Assembly: GCF_032854445.1 (NCBI RefSeq)
Contig: NC_088303.1
Span: 6,271,501 to 6,335,500, forward strand
Reading direction: 5' to 3'
Length of the DNA: 64,000 nucleotides
DNA from: Liolophura sinensis
Taxonomy: Eukaryota > Mollusca > Polyplacophora > Chitonida > Chitonidae
How positions within the stretch are numbered: the first letter of the stretch is position 1; each line of letters begins with the position of its first letter. This document shows, in pieces, positions 46,850-58,319 of this stretch. The translations under genes were made by a program, and so were the position numbers. The notes beneath the pieces are model-generated. The model was not told the DNA's origin. It saw only the letters and a program-made list of their open reading frames with translations, and did no database searches.

Positions 46850-46935
46850 AACATGGCCGTCACTTGCTCCACCATTATAAGTGAAATATTCTTAAGTACA
46901 ATGTAAAACACCAAGAACAGAAATAAATAAATGCT
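46850..46935 (+). mobile_element. SINE family 1 3' tail, forward
   Basis: CACCATTATAAGTGAAATAT, TCTTAAGTACAATG, AAACACCAAG and AATAAATAAATG form the family 3' end. Confidence 0.6.
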
Positions 46936-48588
46936 TAGGTAATTAGGTGATTAGTGATTAGTGAGTGATTAGGTCAGGCCACTTTATACGTTTCTTGGAA
47001 ACACGTCTCCTCGTGATATATGTGTCACATTAACCAGAGGTACTTTCAAGGGAAATCACTTAAAAGTTTTCGCCACTGAAAGGTTGTTTTCGCCACAGGA
47101 GGTCAGAGCATGACCGATAGGATTGCAGTATTGAGTCCAGGACACGGTGTTATAACAAAAATTCTTGAATACGCCATTTTAAATATAAATCAAATCAAGT
47201 AAAAGATATTCGGGTATTAAAAGTAAAAAGGAAAGGAATGTTGGAAACAAATGACTTCCAAATGATCTACAGTGACACGACTATCAAATCCACGAACTCA
47301 ATAAATTGCCACGGTATTACCAATATGATAGCAATAATTCTCTGATGTCATCAAAGTAAACCGTATATTTTGATGCACTTGAAGCTATATGTTTTGCATC
47401 CAGAATCTACGGTGGACACAGAACGATGTGAGACAGTATGGAATGCCCGACGTTATTGTCATCAAACAGTATGTAACATTTTGGTACGTTCTTTAAAGAT
47501 CGTTTTGAAAAAAAATGGTAGCTAATTTATTCTGTTTTCTATCCATCGTCTTGTGTGGGCTTTTTTTTGAGTTTCTCTTGTGTGACAATACTCATTTCGC
47601 ACCCCACCCCTCCCCACACATCAACACTTTTTAATTGTTACGCTTTTTTTTCTGTTTTAAAACTTGGGGGAGGCGGGGGCGATTTCATTCCTGTACAGGT
47701 GATTTCACTGTTGTCTCCTATTCAAAGCGCCAGTAGGCATGGCCAAACTTTGCTCATACTTACAACACCAGATTCATTTGACTGAACATATAGTTAGTGG
47801 CTCAACACGTTCAGACAATTATTTAACGGAAATTCAACATCTGGTTTGGCGAGAGGGGGCGCTAGAGGAATTACAGGAGGGTGCACGCTCTGCGTGGTGA
47901 ATTATATCGATCATACGTGTCCGTGACATTTGCTAAGTTTAATGACCCCAGAAAAACAGGCTGCATGGGTCGACATCTCAGGCCGGGATAAGAGACCCAT
48001 CATAATGGTATGACCTAGATTTTCTAACGCAACAGATATATGGCGCTGCGCAAGCTGAAACGGGTTATTTCCTGTTGGGGCGGTTAGATCAATCAGCCCT
48101 TCCGGCGTGTTACAGTATCTCAAATCTGATTGTCGAAGCTTTCAAGGTCTGTCCGTAATGAAAATCCTGCCAAGATCCATTGTAAACGATTTTCGTTGTC
48201 TTTTTGTTCAGATTTGCTGATATATAGAAATGAAGAAGGGAGATCGTCTTTACACGGCGGCATTAAGCTCTTGTGACAAGATCAATATGGCAGCAGGCCT
48301 GTGTTAATTATTAACGATGACATGAGTCGGTACATATTTTTTCTAATTTTCCCCAACCCAACAGACCCATAGGCATATACATTTGTTTAAGCAAGTCTGC
48401 AGTTTTGTAGAAAGGGAGGGGACGTCTAGTTCAGGAGACATTTGCGCTTTCACTTGTGTTACAGGCCTGCTTGAGCGAAAAAGCCAGAATTATGTTTTGG
48501 TGAATCAAGAAAATGTCGCGTTTTCGACAGTCTTCGATCAGTTTCGTGTGTAGAATACTCATGAAGGCTCGGTGGAAACTACCTTAAT

Positions 48589-48830
48589 CTAGCCGATCTC
48601 CGCTACGTAGAGCGAAGCCCCGGTGGCATTTAACTCCAGGAGAGATATTTCGTCGAGCTTTACAATTGTCCAGATGTTTGGGTGCACACTATTTCCCTCA
48701 GTGATATGATGTGCGAACGTAAACCACATTTTAACAGTAATCCAGCCCATTGAAGAAGTCAAGCCGACATCTGCCTGCATCTCAACTGGAACTTCCGGCA
48801 AGGTACATGTACATGTGCTCTCCGATATGG
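48589..48830 (-). CDS. Possible last exon of an unrecognised, probably extracellular protein
   Basis: The minus strand frame after acceptor TGTTTCAG runs 79 codons to TAG: SESTCTCTLPEVPVEM, then WITVKMWFTFAHHI, then VHPNIWTIVKLDE, then LNATGASLYVAEIG. Beta-strand-like alternation and two close Cys suggest a secreted or ectodomain fold. A SINE tail (48848-48882) lies just upstream and a signal-peptide-like ORF is at 48879-48968. No family is recognised. Confidence 0.35.
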
Positions 48831-48847
48831 CTGAAACATCGCCGATG

Positions 48848-48882
48848 TGGCATTAAGCCATAATAATTCATTCATTCATGTA
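48848..48882 (+). mobile_element. 3' tail of a tRNA-derived SINE
   Basis: GATGTGGCATTAAGCCATAA then TTCATTCATTC, like the tail at 13495. Confidence 0.5.
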
Positions 48883-49710
48883 CGTGCTAGCTGTTTGAAA
48901 GCTAGACTGTTGACCACGACCAGGCTGGTTACAGAAATGCACAGAGAGAGAAGAACAATGGAATTCATAGGCCATACATTACAGTGGATTCCCGACATCT
49001 CTGTCATTTCCAAGATCGAGAAATGATATAATATACTTAATAATTGTGTAATAATAATCATTTTTAGATTTTACAACTCGACCGTTAGGTATTTTTATGA
49101 AAAAAAAATAATCCGTCATCCATCGTGTTTTTACATGCTAATTTGCAAAGATTTGTATTACAGAAAAAGGTATCAATCAAAGCAGTAGTGAGATTGTAAT
49201 TGTGTTATTTGATCCATTTTAGGTAACGAATTTTGAAAGTGGAATTATAAAACTTTGTTGGACAAGGTAATGCATATTAATATGCCTTCACCAAATTACT
49301 GATGACAAAGAATGACACAGAATTCCCGTTTCAAGTTTCAGCCTATCTTTCAGCAGCCTATCTTTTCTAACATATCTTTAGTTATTTTAGTTACATTGTA
49401 GAAAATTGGTAATTGTCTCCAAAGCCTAACTTTCTGCTGAATCATTAGCCTGAGAGGGAGAGAAACCCCTGACAGCTGTGTGAAAACGCTTTTTACGATT
49501 TCTTGTATTTCACCCAGTTTTACAAACTCTATCCATAATGCACCTGCCAGCTGCCTCTTATTGTTTGTTTCAGTCTCAAAAGCACACGACTAGCAGTCTC
49601 TGACAAATTCTCGCTCCATGCATGATTAGCAGTGTTAATAAAGCAAGTGCTAACAAATGCCATCATTTACATCTTTGTTACGTACACTACACTTGGATAG
49701 AGGACGTAAT

Positions 49711-49867
49711 TTTATTTATTTATTTGATTAGTGTTTTACGCCATACTCAAGAATGTTTCATTTATACGACGGCGGCCGGCATCATGGTGGGAGGAAACAG
49801 GGCAGGACCCGGGGGAACCCACGACCATCCGCAGATTGCTGCAGACATTTCCACTTACCACCGGAGA
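49711..49867 (-). mobile_element. SINE family 1, reverse, 5'-truncated, with target duplication
   Basis: TTTGATTAGTGTTTTACGCC, CGACGGCGGCCGGCATCATG, GAACCCACGACCATCCGC. Flanks TAGAGGACGTAAT (49698-49710) and TAGAAGACCTAAT (49868-49880) match at 11 of 13 positions. Confidence 0.88.
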
Positions 49868-50399
49868 TAGAAGACCTAATGAGACAGTATTGTGATACAC
49901 TGGAGTTATAACAGGAAGAACTGCAATAACGCCCACAAGTTCAGATATCGCTTGTCAGTCAAACTTAACATGTCCTTAGTAAGCTTTTATATACACAACT
50001 GCTAAGTGTTTCAGGCCACCAATAGCCGGGTTAATCTGTCTTGCAGGAAAGTAAATAACATTGGTCAAAATGTGAAAGACTACAGCACAGAGAAATCCGG
50101 CCCCAGTTAGGTCATACTCTAACTGTTCTTGTCAGTACATATTAAAAAGCAGCACCTTGTACTCAAAGCATCAAAAGCATGCAAATATGGAAATATCATT
50201 GGAAGGCTGGGAGGCTAGACAGCGTAGTTCTTATGCCAAATTGAATTGAACTGAGCTTACACTGCTAAGGCACATTGACTGAAATTTCTCCAAGTACATG
50301 TATACCAGTTTTAATCACGTCAAATTTTCCACAGATTATAATTAGTATACAGACTTGCTCGTCAAGGTGACATTTTCGAAACCCTCTCTTGGACTCTGT

Positions 50400-50480
50400 C
50401 GTCAGTGCTATGAGTTCCTCCTGACGTGTTGTATTTTTCTGGGATATGTGTACATACGAGCTCATCATTATTACCTTTTG
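50400..50480 (+). repeat. Dispersed repeat pair member (other copy at 51290-51390)
   Basis: AGTTCCTCCTGACGTGTTGT, TTTCTGGGATATGTGTACA and CATCATTATTACC match CAGTTCCTCGCTGTGCTATA, TTTCGGGATTTGTGTACA and CATCATTATCACT at 51.3 kb. Weaker similarity is at about 59570. Confidence 0.5.
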
Positions 50481-51624
50481 CTCAGCATCAAGGAACAGAT
50501 CAGCTACTCAACCCTGGATGTGTAGATTTGAAGATTAAGTTAAGCTTTTACTGTAGTTCAGGGTACTATGGAGAGCTCGATGTTTGCAAAAGCTGTTGGC
50601 TTAGCCCTTTAAAATTTTCCTGCAATTTCCCTATACACGTAATATGCCATATCCTGCCTACTCTGATTCTGAGGCGCCAAAAATGCTTTTCATGATACAA
50701 TCAAGAAATCTAGAACCGAATTCTTCAATAACCTCTGAATCCTTCATGATGAATTTTTATACTGAATTTAGGGACGATTGCTTGTATATCCTTAAACAGG
50801 TCTAAGGATGACAATGAAGACGTGTAATCTGTTTCTTTCCACCATTAGTAGCAAATAATATAACATACTTCAATATTGTGTCTTTAAAAACCGCCATGTT
50901 TTCTCAGATTATAATGCAACTTGAATTAAAACATCTAATGTCATTAGTCTCGTTTTCGCATGACAATATCGGCAGATTTACCCACAGGAAAAAAAGATAA
51001 TAATGAAAGCAGATTATTGTTATTAGTGTTTGTTGTCGACTACAGATACTCCAGCGATGATGGGCAAAAATGTAAGAATAGCAACTTTCAATATACATGA
51101 AAAGAACACAAGTGTACTTCTCAAATTAAAGCAAAATTAAACACATACGCAAACATAGTGCTAGGACACGAGACTTTAAGTTTCTCCAGGTATACTATTT
51201 CCAATCACACCACCAATATTAGCACCTTTTAAGCTGTTGTTAAGGCTATAGTTAGGGTAAAGTCTTGTTCAATACGGCCACGAAGACCACTTCTGCACTC
51301 AGAAACCGTTCCCAGTTCCTCGCTGTGCTATATTGTTTCGGGATTTGTGTACACGAAAATTCATCATTATCACTTCAACCTGGTATATCACATTTCCCTT
51401 ACAGAAGCCTTCGCCTGATGCAATATCACCAATTTCGGAATCCTGCGCGACGTGATCTTATCCAGTGAATAAATAAATGGTTCTGGCTCAAGGTCGCTCC
51501 CGCCATATAGCAACCCTACCGTGGCGGCTCATTCAGTGAGGTGCCATTTGCATAATAAAACAGCTGGTTTGTCAAGTCAATAAGGGATAAAATGTAAGAT
51601 TTACATCACACAGAATTAACAGCG

Positions 51625-51740
51625 AAGGCAGGCTTATATTTGACCAATGGCCACAGGTAACTGGAGAAATACGGACTCTTGTCAGTTTGCCTCAGTTAGG
51701 GTTCTACTCTTGTTCTACTGCAGCAGTTCAATAGATTATA
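51625..51740 (-). repeat. Intron fragment preceding exon X, relic copy
   Basis: Minus strand AACTGACAAGAGTCCGTATT then TCTCCAGTTACC matches the block in front of the exon X copies at 36.66 kb and 57.44 kb. Exon X itself is unrecognisable here. A shorter relic lies at about 50090-50140. Confidence 0.45.
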
Positions 51741-52424
51741 GCGACTCTAGCTCTGTTAGCACAATGCAAGATCTTTAGATTTAGCCCAAACCACCCGTTA
51801 GCATTCTGAAGACATTAATAAATCGCAAGAAGCGTTCTTTTACTGCTAAAATCATGAAACGTACGACTCAACCTCTGCACCATTTGATTCGTCGTTGACA
51901 GCATGTTGGTGATACCTTGAGCGTTGCTTACTTCCATCCCCTAAAGCACTAGACAATTCGAGATATTTTTTGCTCTGGAAAGCGCAAAACACATTAGCTA
52001 GCGCATGATGTCACATGACCGTTCCCATCTGTGCGGACTTTTTATTCAACATAAAACAAGGTTTCATATGTATTTAGTCTACGTGCTTAACGCTATTTAA
52101 CAAAAATGAGAAAAGCAAAGTGCCCAGGGAAAACGATGGACGCCTGTTTATCGGGTATTCTTGGTTACCAATATTTATGAAGTTACCGGCACACTATCGT
52201 TAGAAGTTTACTGAGTGTGGCATTAGACTCCGGTTGAACATTTCACTCGCTTAAATCCTTTAAGCTGTCGGCCTCTTAACCAGCAAAACCAAAAACTCAA
52301 ATCCAGCTCTATTTGTTTCTACCGAGGCTTTTCTGAAGAGGTTTGTCAGGTAACCGCTGATGGTCGGTGGTTTACTTGGACGGTCATTAGATAAGTAAAG
52401 GAGGGTTTAATACACCAATCTAAT

Positions 52425-52484
52425 TATTTATTTGGTTGGTGTTTTACGGTGTACTCAAGACTATTTCACTTATACGACAACGGG
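52425..52484 (-). mobile_element. SINE family 1, very short 3' copy with exact 10-bp target duplication
   Basis: TATTTATTTGGTTGGTGTTT, TACTCAAGACTATTTCAC. CCAATCTAAT flanks it on both sides (52415-52424 and 52485-52494). Only about 60 bases of the element were inserted. Confidence 0.88.
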
Positions 52485-53618
52485 CCAATCTAATAAATCA
52501 AAATGTGATTGGCGTTGAGAATAAACAGAAACTAAAACGAAAATGTGTTCAGAATTTTAACATGATACCGAAAAATTGTATGCTTAACGGTATATATTCT
52601 CAGGGGATTTACTCTAAGTTTTAGGTTTATTTTTTGGTCTATAAAGATGCACTGAGACATGCGAGTTTTATTTGGTAACAGTTCACTTATATCCATCAAA
52701 ATTTATTTTACGTGAATTTCGTATTTCTCAATTATGCTGTCAAATGCAATTAGAAAAATTTTCCTCTTGTTGCCATTGAATGTGTTTGACTGGCAGTACA
52801 GGAGTTTTTGCCGAGATATGTTTATCAACATCTCCAGAGTCTTACATTTGATCGATGACTCTTTGACAGTTAATTCTATTTTGTTTCTATTTTTATTTTA
52901 GAATCACTTTCGCCATCGTTTATCAACCAAGAATTCTTTTGACACCTGTGATAGAAGTCTACGCTATTGTTATTCAGAAACGTGAGATGACTAGTTATCT
53001 ATTATGGTGTTATGTAGCCTAGAGCGACGTAGTGTGTGTTATGGGCTGGTATTAATTTTCACTGATAAGTAAATCATAAGCTCAGATTAGCAATTTATAG
53101 AAGAATCGGTAGCTGCATCATTTGTCACAGAAAAGTCGAGAATGGCGTCAAATGCTCAGCTTAAAAAAGAAAACATCACCGAAACGATTTTACTTGGAGT
53201 AGTCTAGAACTGTAATGTTAGCAGCACTAAATAAAACAGAATTTTTCCTTTGACAATTTGAGGGACAACTTCATCAACAGAAGGGTTTGATATTAACATT
53301 CAAATTAAGATAATTTGTTTCTTCATTTTAACCACACCTGCAGAGCAATAGAGTAAAGTAATGTTTAAACACTACTTCAAAGTTTCATCTGGCAATATCA
53401 GAGGGATAAAACACGTGTAAAGTAAATGGATAAAGGGCATTATTTCTGGTGTATTTATTTTTCTTAACATACGAAGATTAATATCATATATCATTACGTT
53501 TTTGAGATAAATGACATATATGCTTTTACGAATTTTTCCCACATTTGGGGTCTTTATTTAGACAGTTTTATTTGAGTATTGCAGTAAAATGGCGTTTATC
53601 GTACCATGCGTGTGAAGG

Positions 53619-53884
53619 AGATTTATTTATTTGATTGGCGTTTTACGCCGTACTCAAGAATATTTCACTTATACGACGGCGGCCAGCATTATGGTGGGAG
53701 GAAAACGGGCATAGTCCGAGGGAAACCCACGACCATCCGCGCGTTGCTGGAAGACTTTCCCACATACGGCCGGAGAGGAAACCAGCATGAGCTGGACTTG
53801 AACTCACAGCGACCTCATTGGTGAGAGGCTCCTGGGTCATTAAGCTGCGCTAGCGCGCTAACCAACTGAGTCACGGCGGCCCCC
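53619..53884 (-). mobile_element. Full-length tRNA-derived SINE, family 1, reverse, with exact 11-bp target duplication
   Basis: GATTGGCGTTTTACGCCGTA, CGACGGCGGCCAGCATTATG, CACATACGGCCGGAGAGG, the inverted B-box in GAGCTGGACTTGAACTCAC, and the head GAGTCACGGCGGCC. GCGTGTGAAGG occurs at 53608-53618 and 53885-53895. Confidence 0.95.
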
Positions 53885-54449
53885 GCGTGTGAAGGTGACA
53901 ATGTGTCTGATAGACTTCATAACCATACTGCGCTGATAAACTGTGTGTTCCTCTGCCTAAATTGGTTAACAAGTCTTGCCTGTTTTAGATATATGGTCTC
54001 ATATTTGTCGACATTGTGACATGCTCTCTGTTTACTCGGTCCCACGGATTCTGTGGACCACAATCTGTTATCTGCGTGGCAATGCTTAAGCTCGATAAAA
54101 TCGTATTCATCAGATTGACAGCAGACAGTTGTTTGGAACAATGTTTTTGTGAGATTGACGACTGGAGACCAAGGTATTTCACTGATCATAATCGACATTC
54201 ATCACTTACCGTCTCCCTGTGAAAACCTGCTATTTTCTTGTCTCACTCACCTTTGCACGCTTTGTGCAGAAGAAAGATTTTTAATACATCTAGAGCTCTT
54301 CAGAAAAATATACTCAGCGCCATAAAAACACACGGGTAAAGCATGCATTTTAATTCATACAAAGCACCCGTGTGAACTATAGTAATGGACGTTTAGTTGT
54401 TTCTGGTGTCTGTGTTTACGCTTCACTTCTTATTGTGGCGGTAGTAGTC

Positions 54450-54535
54450 TATATAAAGACAGTAAAAGAAGCGCTAAAATATTACGTGGATAGCACTGAC
54501 TACTTATTGTTACACTGGAAAACGCCAGTGCAACC
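54450..54535 (+). mobile_element. LINE C-terminal fragment
   Basis: The frame contains VDSTDYLLLHWKT, matching ENSTDYLLLHCQRNT of the LINE fragment at 39.5 kb at both DNA and protein level. It is short and inactive. Confidence 0.45.
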
Positions 54536-54634
54536 ACCCCCCAGAAATAATTTTCTGAGTTCCTAACAAATAAACAACAGTTCACTTGGGTGTTTGATTT
54601 ATATCAATTACAATACATACTTCATCCGTGCGTA

Positions 54635-56404
54635 ATTGATAACAAAGTAGCAATAATGACAAAGTAGTAATGATAACAAAGTAGTGATGATGACAAAGTA
54701 CTAATGATAACAAAGTAGTAATGATGACAAAGTAGTGATGGTGACAAAGTAGTAATAATAACAAAGTAGTGATGATTACAAAGTAGTAATGATGACAAAG
54801 TAGTGATGATGACAAAGTAGTAATGATGACAAAGTAGTTATGATAACAAAGTAGTGATGATAACAAAGTGGTGATAATTACAAAGTAGTAATGATGACAA
54901 AGTAGTGATGATGACAAAGTAGTAATGATGACAAAGTAGTTATGATAACAAAGTAGTGATGATAACAAAGTGGTGATAATTACAAAGTAGTAATGATGAC
55001 AAGGTACTAATGATAACAAAGTAGTAATGATAACAAAGTAGTAATGATAACAAAGTAGTGATGATGACAAAGTAGTAATGATAACAAAGTAGTGATGATG
55101 ACAAAGTAGCAATGATGACAAAGTATTAATGATTACAAAGTAGTAATTATGACAAAGTAGTGATGATGACAAAGTAGCAATGATGACAAAGTAGTAATGA
55201 TGACAAAGTAGTAATGATAACAAAGTAGTGATGATAACAAAGTGGTGATAATTACAAAGTAGTAATGATGACAAAGTAGTGATGATGACAAAGTAGTAAT
55301 GATGACAAAGTAGTTATGATAACAAAGTAGTGATGATAACAAAGTGGTGATAATTACAAAGTAGTAATGATGACAAAGTACTAATGATAACAAAGTAGTA
55401 ATGATAACAAAGTAGTAATGATAACAAAGTAGTGATGATGACAAAGTAGTAATGATAACAAAGTAGTAATGATGACAAAGTAGCAATGATGACAAAGTAT
55501 TAATGATTACAAAGTAGTAATGATAACAAAATAGTAATGATGACAAAGTAGTGATGATAACAAAGTACTAATGATAACAAAGTAGTAATGATAACAAAGT
55601 AGTGATGATGACAAAGTAGTAATGATGACAAAGTAGTGATGATAACAAAGTAGTAATGATGACAAAGTAGTAATGATAACAAAGTAGTAATGATGACAAA
55701 ATAGTGATGATGACAAAATAGTGATGATGACAAAGTAGTAATAACAAAGTAGTAATGATAACAAAGTAGTAATGATGACAAAGTAGTCATGATAACAAAG
55801 TAGTAATGATAACAAAGTAGTGATGATGACAAAATAGTGATGATGACAAAGTAGTAATAACAAAGTAGTAATGATGACAAAGTAGTTATGATAACAAAGT
55901 AGTAATGATGACAAAGTAGTAATGATAACAAAGTAGTGATGATGACAAAGTAGTAATAACAAAGTAGTAATGATAACAAAGTAGTAATGATAACAAAGTA
56001 GTAATAATAACAAAGTAGTGATGATGACAAAATAGTGATGATGACAAAGTAGTAATAACAAAGTAGTAATGATAACAAAGTAGTAATGATGACAAAGTAG
56101 TTATGATAACAAAGTAGTTATGATAACAAAGTAGTAATGATAACAAAGTAGTGATGATGACAAAGTAGTAATGATGACAAAATTGTGATGACAAAGTAGT
56201 AATGATGACAAAGTAGTGATGATAACAAAGTAGTGATGATTACAAAGTAGTAGTGATGACAAAGTAGTGATGATGACAAAGTAGTAATGATGACAAAGTA
56301 GTGATGATGACAAAGTAACAATGCTGACAAAATAGTGATGATGACAAAGTAGTAGTGATGACAAAGTAGTGATGATGACAAAGTGGTAATGATGATAAAG
56401 AAGA
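54635..56404. repeat. 17-bp minisatellite, about 100 units, with higher-order structure
   Basis: The consensus unit is GATGACAAAGTAGTAAT with variants at a few positions (AA/GA, GATGAC/GATAAC) and some 14-base units missing three bases. Variant units recur with a 102-base period (6 units). A block near 54.77-55.15 kb is nearly repeated about 374 bases on (22 units). No stop occurs in the minus-strand unit in any frame, which creates long spurious ORFs (up to 230 codons) of repeating YFVIITTLSSLLLCHH. Confidence 0.97.
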
Positions 56405-57404
56405 CATGTTCCCCTAACTCCATAAAAGTTAGTGTACATTGTTACTTTTCTAATGCCATTTGCTGGGAGGGATTTGGTTGTAAGCGAGATTTTTTTTTGT
56501 TCCTTGTCACCATCACTTGTTTATTACAAAGTTAACATCATAATTGCTATTATCAATGATCTGAAGATGTACGTGCTTTTCGTATATTCCTTCGTGTAAT
56601 CAATAGGAAAGTATAGTCTTTCATCTGTTTATTGGAGAATAAACGTTCATAAGGCAGGATTAAAACAAAACGTCCAGATCTGTAGGAATAAAATTATAAT
56701 CCCTGATCAATGACAAACTTGCTTCCAGAAACCTAGCGGCACATGCAACATAGCGATGCCAGCTTTCCAGCCTTTGATTTCACAAACCCGGCACCAGTAG
56801 GTTTCTGGCATCATTGTTACTTTATCTATCGCTGTTCATACAGCACAATTAAACATTGTGTCATTATTATTCTTTTTTGACTTTTATGCAGCCTATCTAC
56901 CATTCATTTAATTAAGAAAAACTTCAGCCATCAGTCCATCCAGCATTAAATTCAGTTTATGAAGACTGATAGTATAGAGAAGAAAACGATATATCTGAAG
57001 AAAAGCAATGATGAGAGTATGGCCATCAAATCCATGTTTTCTAATGGAATTTAAAAACTTTCAAATGTTACCTTGGGCAAAGAATAAATGTGTACTGATA
57101 TGCATCAAATCCAAGCAGTAAGTTCGACTGAATTTTCAGCATTGGGTTATTGTGAGGATTACCAGGCTACGTTCGTCACACGAAACTTTGTGTCATTAAA
57201 TCTGGCTTTGATTTCAGTACTGGTATTTGTCACGAAGATCTCAATTACCGCCGAGTCACGAACTATGTAGCGATAACACAGGACTTGATTAATTCTGCGG
57301 CACTGAGGTCTAATACATAGTCGTAAACATCACTATATTCTGTTTTCTTCATTCTGCTTAAGCCATACTGCCTGTGATGTGTTATAATTGCTACTATTCA
57401 GGCA

Positions 57405-57540
57405 CTTACATGAACATTAAGAATAAAACTCTAAGGTAAATTCACAAGAGGCCAAATTTCACCAGTTATATGTGGATATTTGACAACTATGAGAGTGTCG
57501 TCGTTGCTCTGGTTTACTCCCTATGCTATAGTCTTTTTTT
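57405..57540 (+). pseudogene. Decayed exon X copy, plus strand
   Basis: The intron block ACAAGAGGCCAAATTTCACC and then the frame FDNYESVVVALVYSLCYS match the exon X copies on the minus strand. It is in the same orientation as the exon Z copy at 61.3 kb, so the pair may be one inverted gene copy. Confidence 0.45.
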
Positions 57541-58019
57541 TCAAAGGTGTGAAACCTTTTTAACCAACGATTGCAGTTTTAATTCCTGTTTCCTTTAATT
57601 TCTTGTATTTCGGCCCTTTCTATAGCTGTTTTTCTCATGAATTCGCTTGGTAGCGACATCTACATGTGTGAGTGTGAAATGAATAATTATATGATTTATA
57701 GACAGTAAAGAAATGTGTGCCGTACGATGGCAGGGCGCCCCTGATGCCGGGCCCATGGCTCCTGTTTCGTCTGAGAAATAAAACACAGTATTTGATATAT
57801 CGTGAAGAAATGGGCTGTTTGTGACCGAATTGCGTGACTCAACGTATGCAAACAATACATTGTGACAAGTATGACGGTATACTTATTAATCGAAAGACAA
57901 ATTCATGATAAATGAAATCAAAATATTAGGGCCAACATGTTTGTGCTTTGTATGCAGAAATATTTTGTTAAAAAGTTAGGTGAAATTGTCTTGAGTACAC
58001 GCGAAAATATTTTTTTCTG

Positions 58020-58205
58020 ATACAGTTTCCTTTGAAGAGGAAGTTGTAACTTATTTGCTTGGCGTTCAGCATTAAGGAAATAAGGCAACGGTGTATCAGT
58101 ATAATGGTTCGGACAGGGCGGCATACTTGGCTTCGGTCAGCCGTCTCAGTGAGGCAGCACCAGATAAAATAACGGAAATTTGCTCTGCAAAAACGAAGCA
58201 CATTA
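58020..58205 (+). mobile_element. tRNA-derived SINE, family 2, forward, headless
   Basis: GAGGAAGTTGTAACTTATTT, GGCGTTCAGCATTAAGG, CGGACAGGGCGGCATACTTG and CAGTGAGGCAGCACCAGATA match the reverse complement of 45955-46180. The tRNA head is missing. Confidence 0.65.
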
Positions 58206-58319
58206 CATACACTCTATATGACTCTATAAAAATTGTTAAGTACGACGTCACCCCCAAGCACTCACTCACTGTTGAAAGTATGTGCCAGATTTATCTGTAA
58301 AATGTTTCCACCTCTTCAG

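Noticed and set aside
54582-56439. Several minus-strand ORFs of 100-230 codons
   Set aside because: All are the stop-free reading of a 17-bp tandem repeat in three frames. There is no start context, no non-repeat coding sequence and no domain.
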